Of a stretch of 56,525 bases of DNA, positions 35,844 to 44,740 are shown one piece after another. This DNA is from an uncultured Christensenella sp. (lineage in GTDB: Bacteria; Bacillota; Clostridia; Christensenellales; DTU072). The stretch is taken from positions 1 through 56,525 of the forward strand of contig CASDZI010000006.1 of assembly GCA_949285605.1 (NCBI GenBank), read 5' to 3'. Each line of letters begins with the position of its first letter. Position 1 is the stretch's first letter. A program made the position numbers and the translations under genes. The notes under the pieces are model-generated. The model saw nothing but the letters and a program-made list of their open reading frames with translations. It was not told where the DNA came from and did not search any database.

Positions 35844-38459
35844 TTATTTCTGTTTCAGAACTGCCTGAGCCGCCGCAAGGATAGCGATGGGTACACGGAA
35901 GGGCGAGCAGGAAACGTAGTTGAGTCCGATGCTGTTGCAGAATTCCACGGTGGAAGGATCGCCGCCGTGTTCTCCGCAGATACCGCATTTGAGGTTCGGA
36001 CGGGTGGCTCTGCCGTCGGCAACCGCCATCTTCATCAGTTTGCCTACGCCGATCTGATCTACTTTCTGGAAGGGATCCTGTTCGAAGATCTTCTTGTCGT
36101 AGTAGTCGTTGAGGAACTTAGCGGCGTCGTCACGGCTGAATCCGTAAGTCATCTGAGTAAGATCGTTGGTTCCGAAACTGAAGAATTCGGCTTCGGTGGC
36201 TATGTCGCCTGCCGTCAAAGCGGCTCTCGGGATCTCGATCATCGTACCGACGTGGTATTCGATCTTTTCGCCTTTTTCAGCCATAACTTCTTCGGCGGTC
36301 TTGACGACGATCTCTTTAACGTATTTTAATTCTTTCACGTCGCCTACGAGCGGGATCATGATTTCGGGGATAACGCTTGCGCCGGCTGCCTTTCTGATGA
36401 GGGCTGCTTCGATAACGGCTCTGGTCTGCATAACCGCAATTTCGGGATACGTTACCGCAAGACGGCATCCGCGGTGACCGAGCATCGGGTTGAATTCGTG
36501 CAATCCGTCGATGGTTTCTTTCAGTTCTTCGTAGGAAACGTTCATTTCCTTAGCCAAAGCAACGATATCTTCGTGCTTGGTGGGTACGAATTCGTGAAGA
36601 GGCGGATCGAGGAAACGAATGGTAACGGGATATTCACCCATAGCTTCGTAGAGTTTCACGAAGTCGTCTCTCTGCATCGGGAGAAGTTTGGCGAGAGCCT
36701 TTTCTCTCTGTTCCACGGTCTTGGAAATGATCATTTCTCTGACTGCGGCTATTCTGTCTTCGGCAAAGAACATATGTTCGGTACGGCAAAGTCCGATACC
36801 TTCGGCTCCGAAGTTTCTGGCGGTCTTGGCGTCGGCGGGGGTGTCGGCGTTGGCTCTTACCTTGAGTTTACGCACTTCGTTGGCCCACTGCATAATTCTT
36901 CCGAAGTATCCGGCGATTTCGGCGTCGACGGTCTTGATCTTGCCGGCGTAGATGTTACCGGTGCTGCCGTCGAGGGACAGATAATCTTCGGTGGTGTAGG
37001 TCTTGCCGTTGATGGTAACGGTCTTGGCTTCTTCGTCGATGACCAAAGCTCCGCATCCGGCTACGCAGCAACGTCCCATACCGCGGGCTACGACTGCGGC
37101 GTGAGAGGTACGTCCGCCGCGGGCGGTCAGGATACCCTGAGCAACGTTCATACCTTCGATGTCTTCGGGGCTGGTTTCCAGTCTTACCAAAACTACGGGT
37201 TCGGACTTAGCTCTTTCCATAGCTTCTTCTGCGGTGAAGCAGATTTTACCGCAAGCGGCACCCGGGCTTGCAGGAAGTCCTGCGGCGATGGGGGTAGCGG
37301 CTTTCAAAGCCTTGGTATCGAATCTCGGGTGGAGTAGTTCGTCCAGCTGTTTGGGTTCGATCTTCATCAACGCTTCTTCTTTGGTGATGAGTCCTTCGTC
37401 CACGAGGTCGCAAGCGATACGGATAGCGGCGTTTGCCGTTCTCTTACCGTTACGGGTCTGGAGCATATAGAGTTTACCTTCTTCAATGGTGAATTCCATA
37501 TCCTGCATATCCTTGAAGTAGTTTTCCAGTTTCTGGGTGATCGCCACGAACTGGTTGTAGACGGCTTCGTTGGTTTCCTTGAGGTGGTCGATGGTGCTGG
37601 GAGTACGGATACCCGCAACGACGTCTTCGCCCTGAGCGTTCATAAGATATTCGCCGTAAAGTTTCTTTTCGCCGGTAGCGGGGTCACGGGTAAACGCAAC
37701 GCCGGTGCCGGAGGTGTCGCCCATGTTTCCGAATACCATGCTCTGGACGTTAACGGCGGTACCCCAGGTGCTGGGTATATCGTTCATTCTTCTGTATACG
37801 TTGGCTCTGGGGTTGTCCCAGCTTCTGAAAACGGCTTCGATGGCGCCGACGAGCTGAACTTTCGGATCCTGGGGGAATTCCTCTCCCTTTTCCTTAAGAT
37901 AGAACTCTTTATATTTTGCGATGAGTTCCTGCAAGTCTTCCGCAGTGAATTCGGTATCGAGTTTGATGCCTTTGGCTGCTTTCATTTCGTCGATGACGAC
38001 TTCGAAGAAAGATTTGCCCAGACCGCAAACGACGTCGGAATACATCTGAATGAATCTGCGGTAGCAGTCGTAAGCGAAACGGGGGTTACCGGTTTTCTTG
38101 GCAAGACCTTTAACGCTGACGTCGTTCAGACCGAGGTTAAGAATGGTGTCCATCATACCGGGCATGGAAGCTCTTGCTCCGCTACGGACGGATACGAGGA
38201 AGGGGTTTTCGGAGTCGCCGAATTTCTTACCGGTTTCCTTTTCCACTATCGCCAGCGTCGCAAAGGTCTGGTCGATAATTTCCTGGTTGATTTTCCTGCC
38301 GTCTTCGTAGTACTTGGTGCAGGCTTCGGTGGTGATGGTAAATCCGTCGGGCACGGGCATACCGAGGTTGGTCATTTCCGCGAGGTTCGCGCCTTTGCCG
38401 CCGAACTTAGCCTTGTCCTTTCCGTCTGCTTCTCTGAATAAATAAACGTACTTAGTCAT
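35844..38459 (-). CDS. ppdK: Pyruvate, phosphate dikinase
   Basis: The start chosen is ATG 38459 (MTKYVYLF), eight bases after GGAG. The 871-residue enzyme is full length, with the ATP-grasp N-terminus (GGKGANLAEMTNLGMPVPDGF), the phospho-His domain GGRTSHAAVVARGMG and the PEP/pyruvate TIM barrel with catalytic Cys in NYVSCSPFRVPIA. It interconverts pyruvate, ATP and phosphate with PEP, AMP and PPi, the usual glycolytic/gluconeogenic node of anaerobic Clostridia. Codon choice is notably biased (repeated optimal codons), suggesting high expression. The promoter is at 38511-38539. A PpdK regulatory kinase is not next to it. Confidence 0.97.
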   Translation of the reverse strand: MTKYVYLFREADGKDKAKFGGKGANLAEMTNLGMPVPDGFTITTEACTKYYEDGRKINQEIIDQTFATLAIVEKETGKKFGDSENPFLVSVRSGARASMPGMMDTILNLGLNDVSVKGLAKKTGNPRFAYDCYRRFIQMYSDVVCGLGKSFFEVVIDEMKAAKGIKLDTEFTAEDLQELIAKYKEFYLKEKGEEFPQDPKVQLVGAIEAVFRSWDNPRANVYRRMNDIPSTWGTAVNVQSMVFGNMGDTSGTGVAFTRDPATGEKKLYGEYLMNAQGEDVVAGIRTPSTIDHLKETNEAVYNQFVAITQKLENYFKDMQDMEFTIEEGKLYMLQTRNGKRTANAAIRIACDLVDEGLITKEEALMKIEPKQLDELLHPRFDTKALKAATPIAAGLPASPGAACGKICFTAEEAMERAKSEPVVLVRLETSPEDIEGMNVAQGILTARGGRTSHAAVVARGMGRCCVAGCGALVIDEEAKTVTINGKTYTTEDYLSLDGSTGNIYAGKIKTVDAEIAGYFGRIMQWANEVRKLKVRANADTPADAKTARNFGAEGIGLCRTEHMFFAEDRIAAVREMIISKTVEQREKALAKLLPMQRDDFVKLYEAMGEYPVTIRFLDPPLHEFVPTKHEDIVALAKEMNVSYEELKETIDGLHEFNPMLGHRGCRLAVTYPEIAVMQTRAVIEAALIRKAAGASVIPEIMIPLVGDVKELKYVKEIVVKTAEEVMAEKGEKIEYHVGTMIEIPRAALTAGDIATEAEFFSFGTNDLTQMTYGFSRDDAAKFLNDYYDKKIFEQDPFQKVDQIGVGKLMKMAVADGRATRPNLKCGICGEHGGDPSTVEFCNSIGLNYVSCSPFRVPIAILAAAQAVLKQK

Positions 38460-38510
38460 CAAAATTTCTCCTCTAATAAAATATTTTTGTTAAAATTTTC
38501 AAACAAGATT

Positions 38511-38539
38511 ATTATACCTTTATTTGCCATATTTTTCAA
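38511..38539 (-). promoter_or_regulatory. Promoter of ppdK
   Basis: Minus-strand TTGAAA (38534-38539), a 17-bp spacer and TATAAT (38511-38516); start near 38504, leader about 45 nt. Confidence 0.8.
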
Positions 38540-38574
38540 GCCATTTTATAAACTTCGTAAATTTTCCCCCGCCT

Positions 38575-39195
38575 TCAATCCATATTGAAGATTTTTCCCG
38601 AAACGGTAAGTTTAAGTCCGAGTTCGGAACGAAAACCGGCTTCGAGGTGCTTGATGAGATTTTTAATTTCCCTTTCCGAGCAATCAGCTATGCAGCCGAT
38701 AGGGTCCGAAACCTTCGTCAAAGCCGAAAAAACGGCGCTTACGTTCTCGGGGAAAACCCCTTCGGTCACGTCGATACCGCATTCCGAGGCGACTTTAACT
38801 CCGTACTGCAAAGCCGTGGCGAGAGGATAAACTTCGCCGTAATTTATATCGGCGAGAGTTTTCACGAGCTCGGAAAAGGAAAGTTCCTCCCCTGCCGAAA
38901 GGCATTTTTCGTAAATTTCGACGCAGAAAAACGCCGCCGCATAGCAATCGGTGTCCGTCCAGCATTTCAGAAACTGTTCTTTCAGCGTTACGCCGCTCAA
39001 AATATAACCGTTTTTGCCACGGCTTAAGGAAAATTCCCCGAAAACAAGAAGTCCGGTCACGCTTTTCAGGCGGGCGTTGGCTTTCCGTACCCCTTTGACC
39101 CGAACCGTCAAAAGCCCCTCCCCCGTGGCAAGAGTGAGGATTTTGTCGGCTTCGCCGTAATCGACGGAACGAATTATCAGCCCCGTTACGTCCAT
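38575..39195 (-). CDS. recO: DNA repair protein RecO
   Basis: The start chosen is ATG 39195 (MDVTGLIIRSVDYGEADKILTL is the family opening) after AAAGGAGAG. The 206-residue protein has the N-terminal OB fold (to about residue 80) and the helical C-terminal domain, but is shorter than the roughly 240-residue norm and ends soon after the helical region. The C-terminal zinc-binding Cys set of many RecO proteins is not evident; only scattered Cys occur. RecO loads RecA with RecR. It lies after era and yqzL as in Bacillus. Confidence 0.88.
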   Translation of the reverse strand: MDVTGLIIRSVDYGEADKILTLATGEGLLTVRVKGVRKANARLKSVTGLLVFGEFSLSRGKNGYILSGVTLKEQFLKCWTDTDCYAAAFFCVEIYEKCLSAGEELSFSELVKTLADINYGEVYPLATALQYGVKVASECGIDVTEGVFPENVSAVFSALTKVSDPIGCIADCSEREIKNLIKHLEAGFRSELGLKLTVSGKIFNMD

Positions 39196-39248
39196 AAATA
39201 AGCTCTCTCCTTTGCGATAAACTTTTTCCGACAGGCTTCCGTAAAGAC

Positions 39249-39280
39249 AAAAGACCGCTCTCGTAAAAACAAGTGCGGTC
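39249..39280 (-). terminator. Terminator-like hairpin between yqzL and recO
   Basis: GACCGC (39253-39258) pairs with GCGGTC (39275-39280), and inner CTTGT/ACGAG extend the stem; TTTTG follows on the minus strand. It lies between yqzL and recO, so recO expression may be reduced or separately promoted. Confidence 0.5.
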
Positions 39281-39315
39281 GATCGTTTTCGGGTCAAGAA
39301 AAGCAGCTTGATGAA

Positions 39316-39420
39316 TTATTTTCTGTCCTTATCCGATAGTGCTCGGTATAACATATAGTATCCTGCATTACCGCTTTTTTCAAAGGCTTTCCATAATAAT
39401 TCGTCAATTTTATCAGCCAT
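39316..39420 (-). CDS. yqzL: YqzL-family small protein
   Basis: A 34-codon gene runs from ATG 39420 (GAGGG six bases upstream) to TAA 39316. The peptide has the YqzL pattern: a short acidic start, LLWKAFEKSGNAGYYMLYR, and a charged end. YqzL proteins sit between era and recO in many Firmicutes; their function is unknown. Position and sequence agree, so this is probably a real gene although it is tiny. Confidence 0.75.
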   Translation of the reverse strand: MADKIDELLWKAFEKSGNAGYYMLYRALSDKDRK

Positions 39421-39437
39421 CTTTTTCCCTCATATAT

Positions 39438-39458
39438 CGTAAACTTAAATCGTTTACG
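39438..39458. other. Perfect 7-bp inverted repeat before yqzL
   Basis: CGTAAAC (39438-39444) and GTTTACG (39452-39458) flank a 7-nt loop, 18 bp upstream of yqzL. No T-run follows. It could be an operator or an RNA hairpin. The same 7-mer arms occur in the pnuC terminator. Confidence 0.35.
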
Positions 39459-39510
39459 CTATTATGATGAACAACCGCCGGGAAAAATATACCTAGTTTT
39501 CAAAAAATTT

Positions 39511-40926
39511 TTAATCGGGATTTTTTCTGTCGTAACCGAGTTCCCGCATAACGAAATCGCTCCCTCTCCAGTCCTCTTTTACTCTGACGAACAGCGTGAG
39601 AAAAACCTTTGCTCCTGTCATATCTTCCAGATCCTGACGGGCGTAGGTGGCGATTTTTTTGATCATACCGCCGCCTTTTCCCAAAATAATCGGTTTATGA
39701 GCGGCTTTTTCGCAGATTATGTCGGCGTTGACGTCCACGATACCGTCGTTACGGACTTTATATTCTCTGATATCCACGCCTATCCCGTAAGGAACTTCCT
39801 TGTCGAGGAGACGGAGAGCCTTTTCCCTGATTATCTCCGCCGCCATAAACCGCATCGGACGGTCGGTGAACTGGTCGTCGGCGTAATATTTAATGTTGTC
39901 GGTGAGAAGTTTTTTGATTTCTTTTTTCAGCGGTTCGATGTTCCTGCCCCGTAAAGCGGAAACGGGCACCACCGCCGCAAGGCCGGCTATACCCTTCAGG
40001 GCGGTCAGAATTTCGAATACCTTTTCCTTGGTGACGTGGTCGGTCTTGTTGACGGCGACGATGACTTTCTGTCCCGCATTTACGTAAGAAACAATACGTT
40101 CTCTGTCGTTTTCGTCGAAACCTTTTTCGCAATCCACCACATAAAGCACGCAGTCCACTCCGTCGAGAGCGGCGGAAGCGGTCTTCATCATATATTCGCC
40201 GAGTTTGTTGCGGGGTTTGTGAAGTCCGGGGGTGTCGATAAATATTATCTGACAGTCCTTTTCGTTGTAGATACCTAATATTTTGTTACGGGTGGTCTGA
40301 GGTTTCCAGCTGACTATAGCTACCTTTTCCCCCACGATGCGGTTGACGAGAGTGCTTTTGCCTGCGTTGGGTCTGCCCACTATCGCCACGAAACCCGAAC
40401 GGAATCCGCTGTCTTCACCGCTGTTTTCCTCTTCGTTTTCGGGGGCGGCTTCTCCCTTTTCTCTCGGGTAACCGGTCGTGCGGAGAATTTTTTCGCTCAA
40501 AGCGTTCATTTCCTTTTCGCCTTCTTCGTCTTCGTGGTCGAACCCGAGCAAATGCAAAAGCCCGTGACACACCAAAAACGCCTTTTCACGCTCTTCCGAA
40601 TGACCGTATTCGGCGGCTTGTTCGGCGGCTTTCTCGTTGCAGACGAGAATTTCGCCCAGCATCACCGACCCGTCTTCTTCGTTGATGTCCCCCGCTCCGT
40701 ACTCTTCCTTTATCAAAGGCAAAGTCACGTCCTCGAGAAGCTGAAAACTCAATACGTCGGTAACCTTGTCCATACCTCGGGTCTCTTTGTTGAGTTCCCG
40801 TATTTCTTCGGAAGTGACGAAGGAAACCTCTGCGTCGACGTCTTCGGGCGCAAAATCCAGCTCCTTCCCCGCCGCATTAAAAACTTTTTTTACCAACTCT
40901 TCGTTGCCGCCGTAAACTCTTAACAT
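39511..40926 (-). CDS. ybeY-era: Fusion of rRNA-processing endoribonuclease YbeY and GTPase Era
   Basis: One 471-residue frame joins two ribosome-maturation factors. Residues 1-150 are YbeY: FVTSEEIRELNKETRG, KVTDVLSF and the zinc motif HGLLHLLGFDHEDEE. A Glu-rich linker (about 155-172) leads into Era: P-loop GRPNAGKSTLVN, KPQTTRNK, DTPGLHKP, NKTD and the KH RNA-binding domain (PIILGKGGGMIKKIA) that recognises the 16S 3' end. In Bacillus ybeY and era are separated by dgkA and cdd; both are missing here, so the fusion plausibly arose by their deletion. The two proteins act on 16S 3'-end maturation and have been reported to interact, so the fusion is functionally sensible. No stop or frameshift lies between the domains. 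Confidence 0.95.
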   Translation of the reverse strand: MLRVYGGNEELVKKVFNAAGKELDFAPEDVDAEVSFVTSEEIRELNKETRGMDKVTDVLSFQLLEDVTLPLIKEEYGAGDINEEDGSVMLGEILVCNEKAAEQAAEYGHSEEREKAFLVCHGLLHLLGFDHEDEEGEKEMNALSEKILRTTGYPREKGEAAPENEEENSGEDSGFRSGFVAIVGRPNAGKSTLVNRIVGEKVAIVSWKPQTTRNKILGIYNEKDCQIIFIDTPGLHKPRNKLGEYMMKTASAALDGVDCVLYVVDCEKGFDENDRERIVSYVNAGQKVIVAVNKTDHVTKEKVFEILTALKGIAGLAAVVPVSALRGRNIEPLKKEIKKLLTDNIKYYADDQFTDRPMRFMAAEIIREKALRLLDKEVPYGIGVDIREYKVRNDGIVDVNADIICEKAAHKPIILGKGGGMIKKIATYARQDLEDMTGAKVFLTLFVRVKEDWRGSDFVMRELGYDRKNPD

Positions 40927-42365
40927 TATTTTTCCTTAATATTGTATTTGATACGCTGATGGTAAAGACTGGGTATGGTCTCCACGAGCGTGTCCTCTAT
41001 ATCCTGCAGATCCTTGAACGTCAAAGGACATTCGGAGAACTGTCCGGAATTGGCTTTGGCGTAGATAAGGTTGTGAATAAATTCCCTGAAAGCCCGCATA
41101 TCCCTGTCGGCGCCCTGCGCTCTGGTTGCAGCTTCCACGGTGTCGGCTATCATAATAATCCCCGCCACTCTGGTCTGAGGTTTGGGTCCCGGATAACAGA
41201 ACTGCTCCCTCGCCAACTGTTCGTCGGTGATGCTTTTGGCTTTATTCAGGAAATACTGCACGGGCGTGGTGCCGTGGTGCTGTAAAGCTATATCCGCTAT
41301 CTCGTCGGGCAACTTGTTCTTGCGTATTAGTTCTGCTCCGTAGCCTGTGTGGTCGGTTATCATATAGACACTGACTTCGGGTATATAATCGTCGTGCGGA
41401 TTATAACCCGATTGATTTTCGGTAAAGCAAAGAGGATTTTTAAGTTTTCCGACGTCGTGGTAATACGCCCCCGCTTTGGCGAGAGCGGGATTTTCCCCGA
41501 TTTTAATGGCGCACGCCTGCGCAAGATTGCCTACGGCAAGGGAATGGTTGTACGTTCCCGGAGCTTCGGAAGCAAGTCGTTTCATAAGACGGGATTCCGG
41601 CGAACAGATCTCTTCCAGGCGAAAATCGCTGAACATTCCGAAAAGATTTTCGAGCAAAGGCAGAATGACCATGAACAAGGCTATCCCCAAGAGCATCGAA
41701 ACGAACGCCCATACGCCGTTCATCAATACGTCCAACCAAACAATATTGCTTTTCAGCAGTCCGCTCAATGCCGCCACCGGCACCGCAAGAGCCAGTCCGA
41801 TGATTGAGGCGCTGCCGATAAAGGTCATACGGGTGTAATGTTTGCGGAGCATGATTATCATCATCGAGGAGCTTATCGCCTGCGTCAATATCGCCGCCAC
41901 CGTCTCCAGTAACATAATATCGGGTTCGACGGTAAAATAACACAGGAAAAAGGTTATATCTATCAGAATGTTGCTGAAAAGAGCCAGTCTTGCGTCGATA
42001 AGCATAGCTATAAGCAACCCCGAAAGGATAAGGGGCATCGCAAAAACCGAAATGAAATTGCCGAAGATTATGGCGAAAAGATAACACGCCGCCACGCTTA
42101 CGAGCACCACGCCCAGCTGCTTATAGTCTCTCGTGAGATCTCTTCTGCGATAAAAAATATATCCTTCTATGGTGAGGAGCATAGCGAAAATGATCCCCGC
42201 CAACACGAAATATCTGTATATGTCCTTGAACGTGACCGCAAAAGCCCTGCCGTTTATGCTGGAATGTACCAACCCCATCAAAAACGGTAAAGCCAACGAA
42301 TAAATCACCAGTAAGATTATACTTAAAGTAAGTCGACCCGCAGAAGCGGATTTGTCTTTCTTCAT
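40926..42365 (-). CDS. pgpH: PgpH/YqfF-type 7TM-HD phosphodiesterase, short form
   Basis: The 479-residue membrane protein has about seven hydrophobic segments (residues 12-250) and a cytoplasmic HD domain with SPESRLMKRLASEAPGTYNHS, the metal motif YYHDVGKL and MITDHT. PgpH proteins hydrolyse cyclic di-AMP. Typical members have about 700 residues because of a large N-terminal extracellular domain after the first membrane segment; here only about 30 residues separate the first two segments, so that sensor is absent. The start ATG 42365 is six bases after the yqfD stop. phoH, normally between yqfD and pgpH, is missing. Confidence 0.92.
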   Translation of the reverse strand: MKKDKSASAGRLTLSIILLVIYSLALPFLMGLVHSSINGRAFAVTFKDIYRYFVLAGIIFAMLLTIEGYIFYRRRDLTRDYKQLGVVLVSVAACYLFAIIFGNFISVFAMPLILSGLLIAMLIDARLALFSNILIDITFFLCYFTVEPDIMLLETVAAILTQAISSSMMIIMLRKHYTRMTFIGSASIIGLALAVPVAALSGLLKSNIVWLDVLMNGVWAFVSMLLGIALFMVILPLLENLFGMFSDFRLEEICSPESRLMKRLASEAPGTYNHSLAVGNLAQACAIKIGENPALAKAGAYYHDVGKLKNPLCFTENQSGYNPHDDYIPEVSVYMITDHTGYGAELIRKNKLPDEIADIALQHHGTTPVQYFLNKAKSITDEQLAREQFCYPGPKPQTRVAGIIMIADTVEAATRAQGADRDMRAFREFIHNLIYAKANSGQFSECPLTFKDLQDIEDTLVETIPSLYHQRIKYNIKEK

Positions 42366-42371
42366 AGCACC

Positions 42372-43469
42372 TCAGGAGTTTAATTTTGTTTCTATCTCAT
42401 AGTATAGCTCCAAAGTGAGGTTTTTGTCCAGTCTTTTTACGTCGTACCACTTGTCGAGGGCGACGGAGCCTGCGGGGAAGGAACTTTCCATCTCGGCAAA
42501 ATACTCGCCGACTATCGCCTCTTCGTTTTCGGAAAAATCCCTCTCCTCTTCGACGGTAGCCGTTTCGTAATAGGTGTGAACGTACATTTTCAACGGAACG
42601 ACCGACGGCAGGAAAAATTCGCTCACCTCGACGTCGTAGTCGGTAAATTCCCCTTCATAGTCGGTTTCTCTCCGGAAAGAAACCTTCGTTTCCGTCCTGC
42701 CCGTCCTTTTGCGGACTAAGACCGTTTCGGGTACAACTACGGTTTTGGTTATCCAAACTCTTCCGTATATATCCCCTAAAGGCTTTTCTTTGGCAACGAG
42801 CGTTTCGTCCAGCTTAACGTCGGAAGAAATAAGCGTCTGACCTTTTCTGACGGTATCGCCTTTTTTTACCAAGCCCGTCCCCGAATAAACTATGATCCTC
42901 GTCACCACGGCGTCGTAAGAAGAAACTATGTCGGTATAGTCGGTCTTGTCGGGGAGCGGCACTTTTTCCAGTTCCTCGTAAACGGTGACTATCAGGGTGT
43001 TCCCCTTGACTTCAGCGGCGCAGGAAGCCACTCCGTCGAGGGTGGTCACGGCTTTGACTATTTCCTTGCGTTCTATGTCTTTTTTGGCTACGGGAAATTC
43101 GTAAAGAGCGTTTACCGCCTGCAAAATATCGGTTTCGGCGAGATTTTGCAATCCGTTTATCTCTATCCTCGTGACTTTTGCCGAATAAAAAATCAGAAAT
43201 AGGACTGCAAAAATCAACCCTGCCCAAAGTCCGAAGCGGAAAAAATTCCGACGTAAATATTTTTTGACCGTTTTATCCTTGCAAACGACGGTAACTTTTC
43301 CGTTGTCGGCGAGCAAAGCGAGAGCCTTTTTTCCGTTTTCCGACGGAATCCACATTCTGCAACCGCCCTCTTCGGGTCGAACCTTTTTCAACGGTATCCC
43401 GGCGTAATTCAATAAATTTACGACGAAAAGACAATCTGCGTCGGTCTTTATCTCGAGGTAATCAATCAT
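42372..43469 (-). CDS. yqfD: Sporulation protein YqfD
   Basis: The 365-residue protein has a soluble N-terminus (residues 1-75), one membrane span near residues 80-100 (FGLWAGLIFAVLFLIFY) and a long outer domain with a POTRA-like start (VTRIEINGLQNLAETDILQAV). YqfD is conserved in spore formers and expressed under sigma-E in Bacillus; its biochemical role is unknown. It overlaps yqfC by 8 bp, the conserved pair. Confidence 0.92.
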   Translation of the reverse strand: MIDYLEIKTDADCLFVVNLLNYAGIPLKKVRPEEGGCRMWIPSENGKKALALLADNGKVTVVCKDKTVKKYLRRNFFRFGLWAGLIFAVLFLIFYSAKVTRIEINGLQNLAETDILQAVNALYEFPVAKKDIERKEIVKAVTTLDGVASCAAEVKGNTLIVTVYEELEKVPLPDKTDYTDIVSSYDAVVTRIIVYSGTGLVKKGDTVRKGQTLISSDVKLDETLVAKEKPLGDIYGRVWITKTVVVPETVLVRKRTGRTETKVSFRRETDYEGEFTDYDVEVSEFFLPSVVPLKMYVHTYYETATVEEERDFSENEEAIVGEYFAEMESSFPAGSVALDKWYDVKRLDKNLTLELYYEIETKLNS

Positions 43470-43731
43470 CTCCTTCCACCTCGAAAGCGAAAATTTTACC
43501 TTTTATGTAGGCCTCGTCGGGGGTTATTTCCAGTAAAAGCAGATTTTTTCCTCGGATAACGAGTTTCTTTTTTTTGACGCGCAGAGCAATTTCCTCGGAG
43601 GAATAGCCGAGCAAGCCCTTATGCCCTTCCACCAGTACGCCGCAAAGATCGCAAACTGTGATCCTGACCCCTACCGTCTGATCCGCAGGCAACCCCATCC
43701 GCATAAGCATTTCGTTATAAAAACCGTTCAT
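43462..43731 (-). CDS. yqfC: Sporulation protein YqfC (YabP family)
   Basis: The 89-residue protein has the YabP/YqfC core: VRITVCDLCGVLVEGHKGLLGYS, EIALRVKKKKLVIRGKNLLLLEI and a final GKI strand. It is a sigma-E-class sporulation protein. No Shine-Dalgarno sequence lies within 15 bp of ATG 43731; CATAAAAT ends seven bases before the start and resembles a sigma-E -10, which would make the transcript nearly leaderless (tentative). Confidence 0.88.
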   Translation of the reverse strand: MNGFYNEMLMRMGLPADQTVGVRITVCDLCGVLVEGHKGLLGYSSEEIALRVKKKKLVIRGKNLLLLEITPDEAYIKGKIFAFEVEGDD

Positions 43732-43778
43732 AACACTATTTTATGACGGGTCCTCTTCTCCGATAACTTCTTAAAACA

Positions 43779-43805
43779 TAAAAAAACGGAAAGTTCCCTT
43801 TCCGT
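43779..43805 (-). terminator. Terminator of the yggS-sepF-lspA-rluD unit
   Basis: ACGGAAAG (43786-43793) pairs with CTTTCCGT (43798-43805) around TTCC; eight T follow on the minus strand. It lies 36 bp past the rluD stop. Confidence 0.85.
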
Positions 43806-43840
43806 CGGCGTCTATCTCGGATAAATTGCCGTTCCCCGTT

Positions 43841-44740
43841 TTAAGAGCGGTTTTTGCGGAGTTTTTCCAAAACTTTTTGAAAATAATCGGGTAACGGCGC
43901 TTCGAAAGTCATCTCATTTCCGCTGTCGGGATGGGTAAGCACCAGTTTATAGGCGTGAAGAAGCTGTCCGTTCAGTCCGAAAGGATCCTTATGTCCGTAC
44001 AATACGTCCCCCACCACGGGGTGATTGATGTATTTTGCGTGCACTCTTATCTGATGAGTTCTGCCCGTTTCCAGTTTGAATTCGCATAGCGTGAAGTCTC
44101 CGAACCTTTCCAGCACCTTGAAATGCGTCACCGCCCTGCGGCCGTTGTCGTCGGGAGCCATTTTTTTACGGTCTTTCACGCTGCGGGCTACGGCTTTGTC
44201 GATAACCCCTTCGTCGTCTTTGATATTGCCGTGCAAAAGGGCGATATAATACCGTCCGGCGGTTTTGGTCTCTATCTGCTTGGCGAGGGAAAGGTGCGCC
44301 GTATTGTTTTTTGCGATGACTAAAAGTCCCGAGGTGTCCTTGTCCAGACGGTGGACTATCCCCGGACGGGTAACGCCGTTGATTTCGCTCAGATCCTTGA
44401 CCCTGTAAACCAGAGCGTTGACCAGAGTGCCGCTCGGAGTCCCTGCGCACGGGTGCGTGACCAGCCCCTGAGGTTTGTTTATCACCGCTAAAAAGGAATC
44501 TTCGTAAACTATGTCTATGGGTAAGTCCTCCCCTTCGGCGCTGATTGCCACGGGGTCGGGTTTGGTAACTATTATCGTGCCTTTTTTCTTGTCCCCCGCC
44601 TTGGTGACAGTCGCTCCATCGCAGGTAACGAGTCCGTCCTCTATCAACGATTTTACGGCGGAACGGGTCCACCCCGTCTCTTCGGACAAAAAAACGTCCA
44701 GCCGCTTACTCCCGTTGGAAAAAAGCTCAATCCTTTCCAT
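43841..44740 (-). CDS. rluD: RluD-family pseudouridine synthase
   Basis: The start chosen is ATG 44740 (MERIELFSNGSKRLDVFLSE) after AAAGGACG; the longer Lys/Arg-rich frame upstream is a shadow of the lspA tail. The 299-residue enzyme has an S4 domain (TRSAVKSLIEDGLVTCDG) and the RluA-type core with catalytic Asp in GIVHRLDKDTSGLLVIAK, then GRTHQIRVHAKYINHPVVGD. It converts uridines to pseudouridine in 23S rRNA or tRNA; the site cannot be assigned. It overlaps lspA by 14 bp (lspA-rluD/ylyB is a conserved pair). Confidence 0.94.
   Translation of the reverse strand: MERIELFSNGSKRLDVFLSEETGWTRSAVKSLIEDGLVTCDGATVTKAGDKKKGTIIVTKPDPVAISAEGEDLPIDIVYEDSFLAVINKPQGLVTHPCAGTPSGTLVNALVYRVKDLSEINGVTRPGIVHRLDKDTSGLLVIAKNNTAHLSLAKQIETKTAGRYYIALLHGNIKDDEGVIDKAVARSVKDRKKMAPDDNGRRAVTHFKVLERFGDFTLCEFKLETGRTHQIRVHAKYINHPVVGDVLYGHKDPFGLNGQLLHAYKLVLTHPDSGNEMTFEAPLPDYFQKVLEKLRKNRS

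Noticed and set aside
36474..37337. Long plus-strand ORFs opposite ppdK (also 37584-38441)
   Set aside because: Antisense shadows of a highly codon-biased gene; Gly/Val/Phe-rich composition without recognisable domains.
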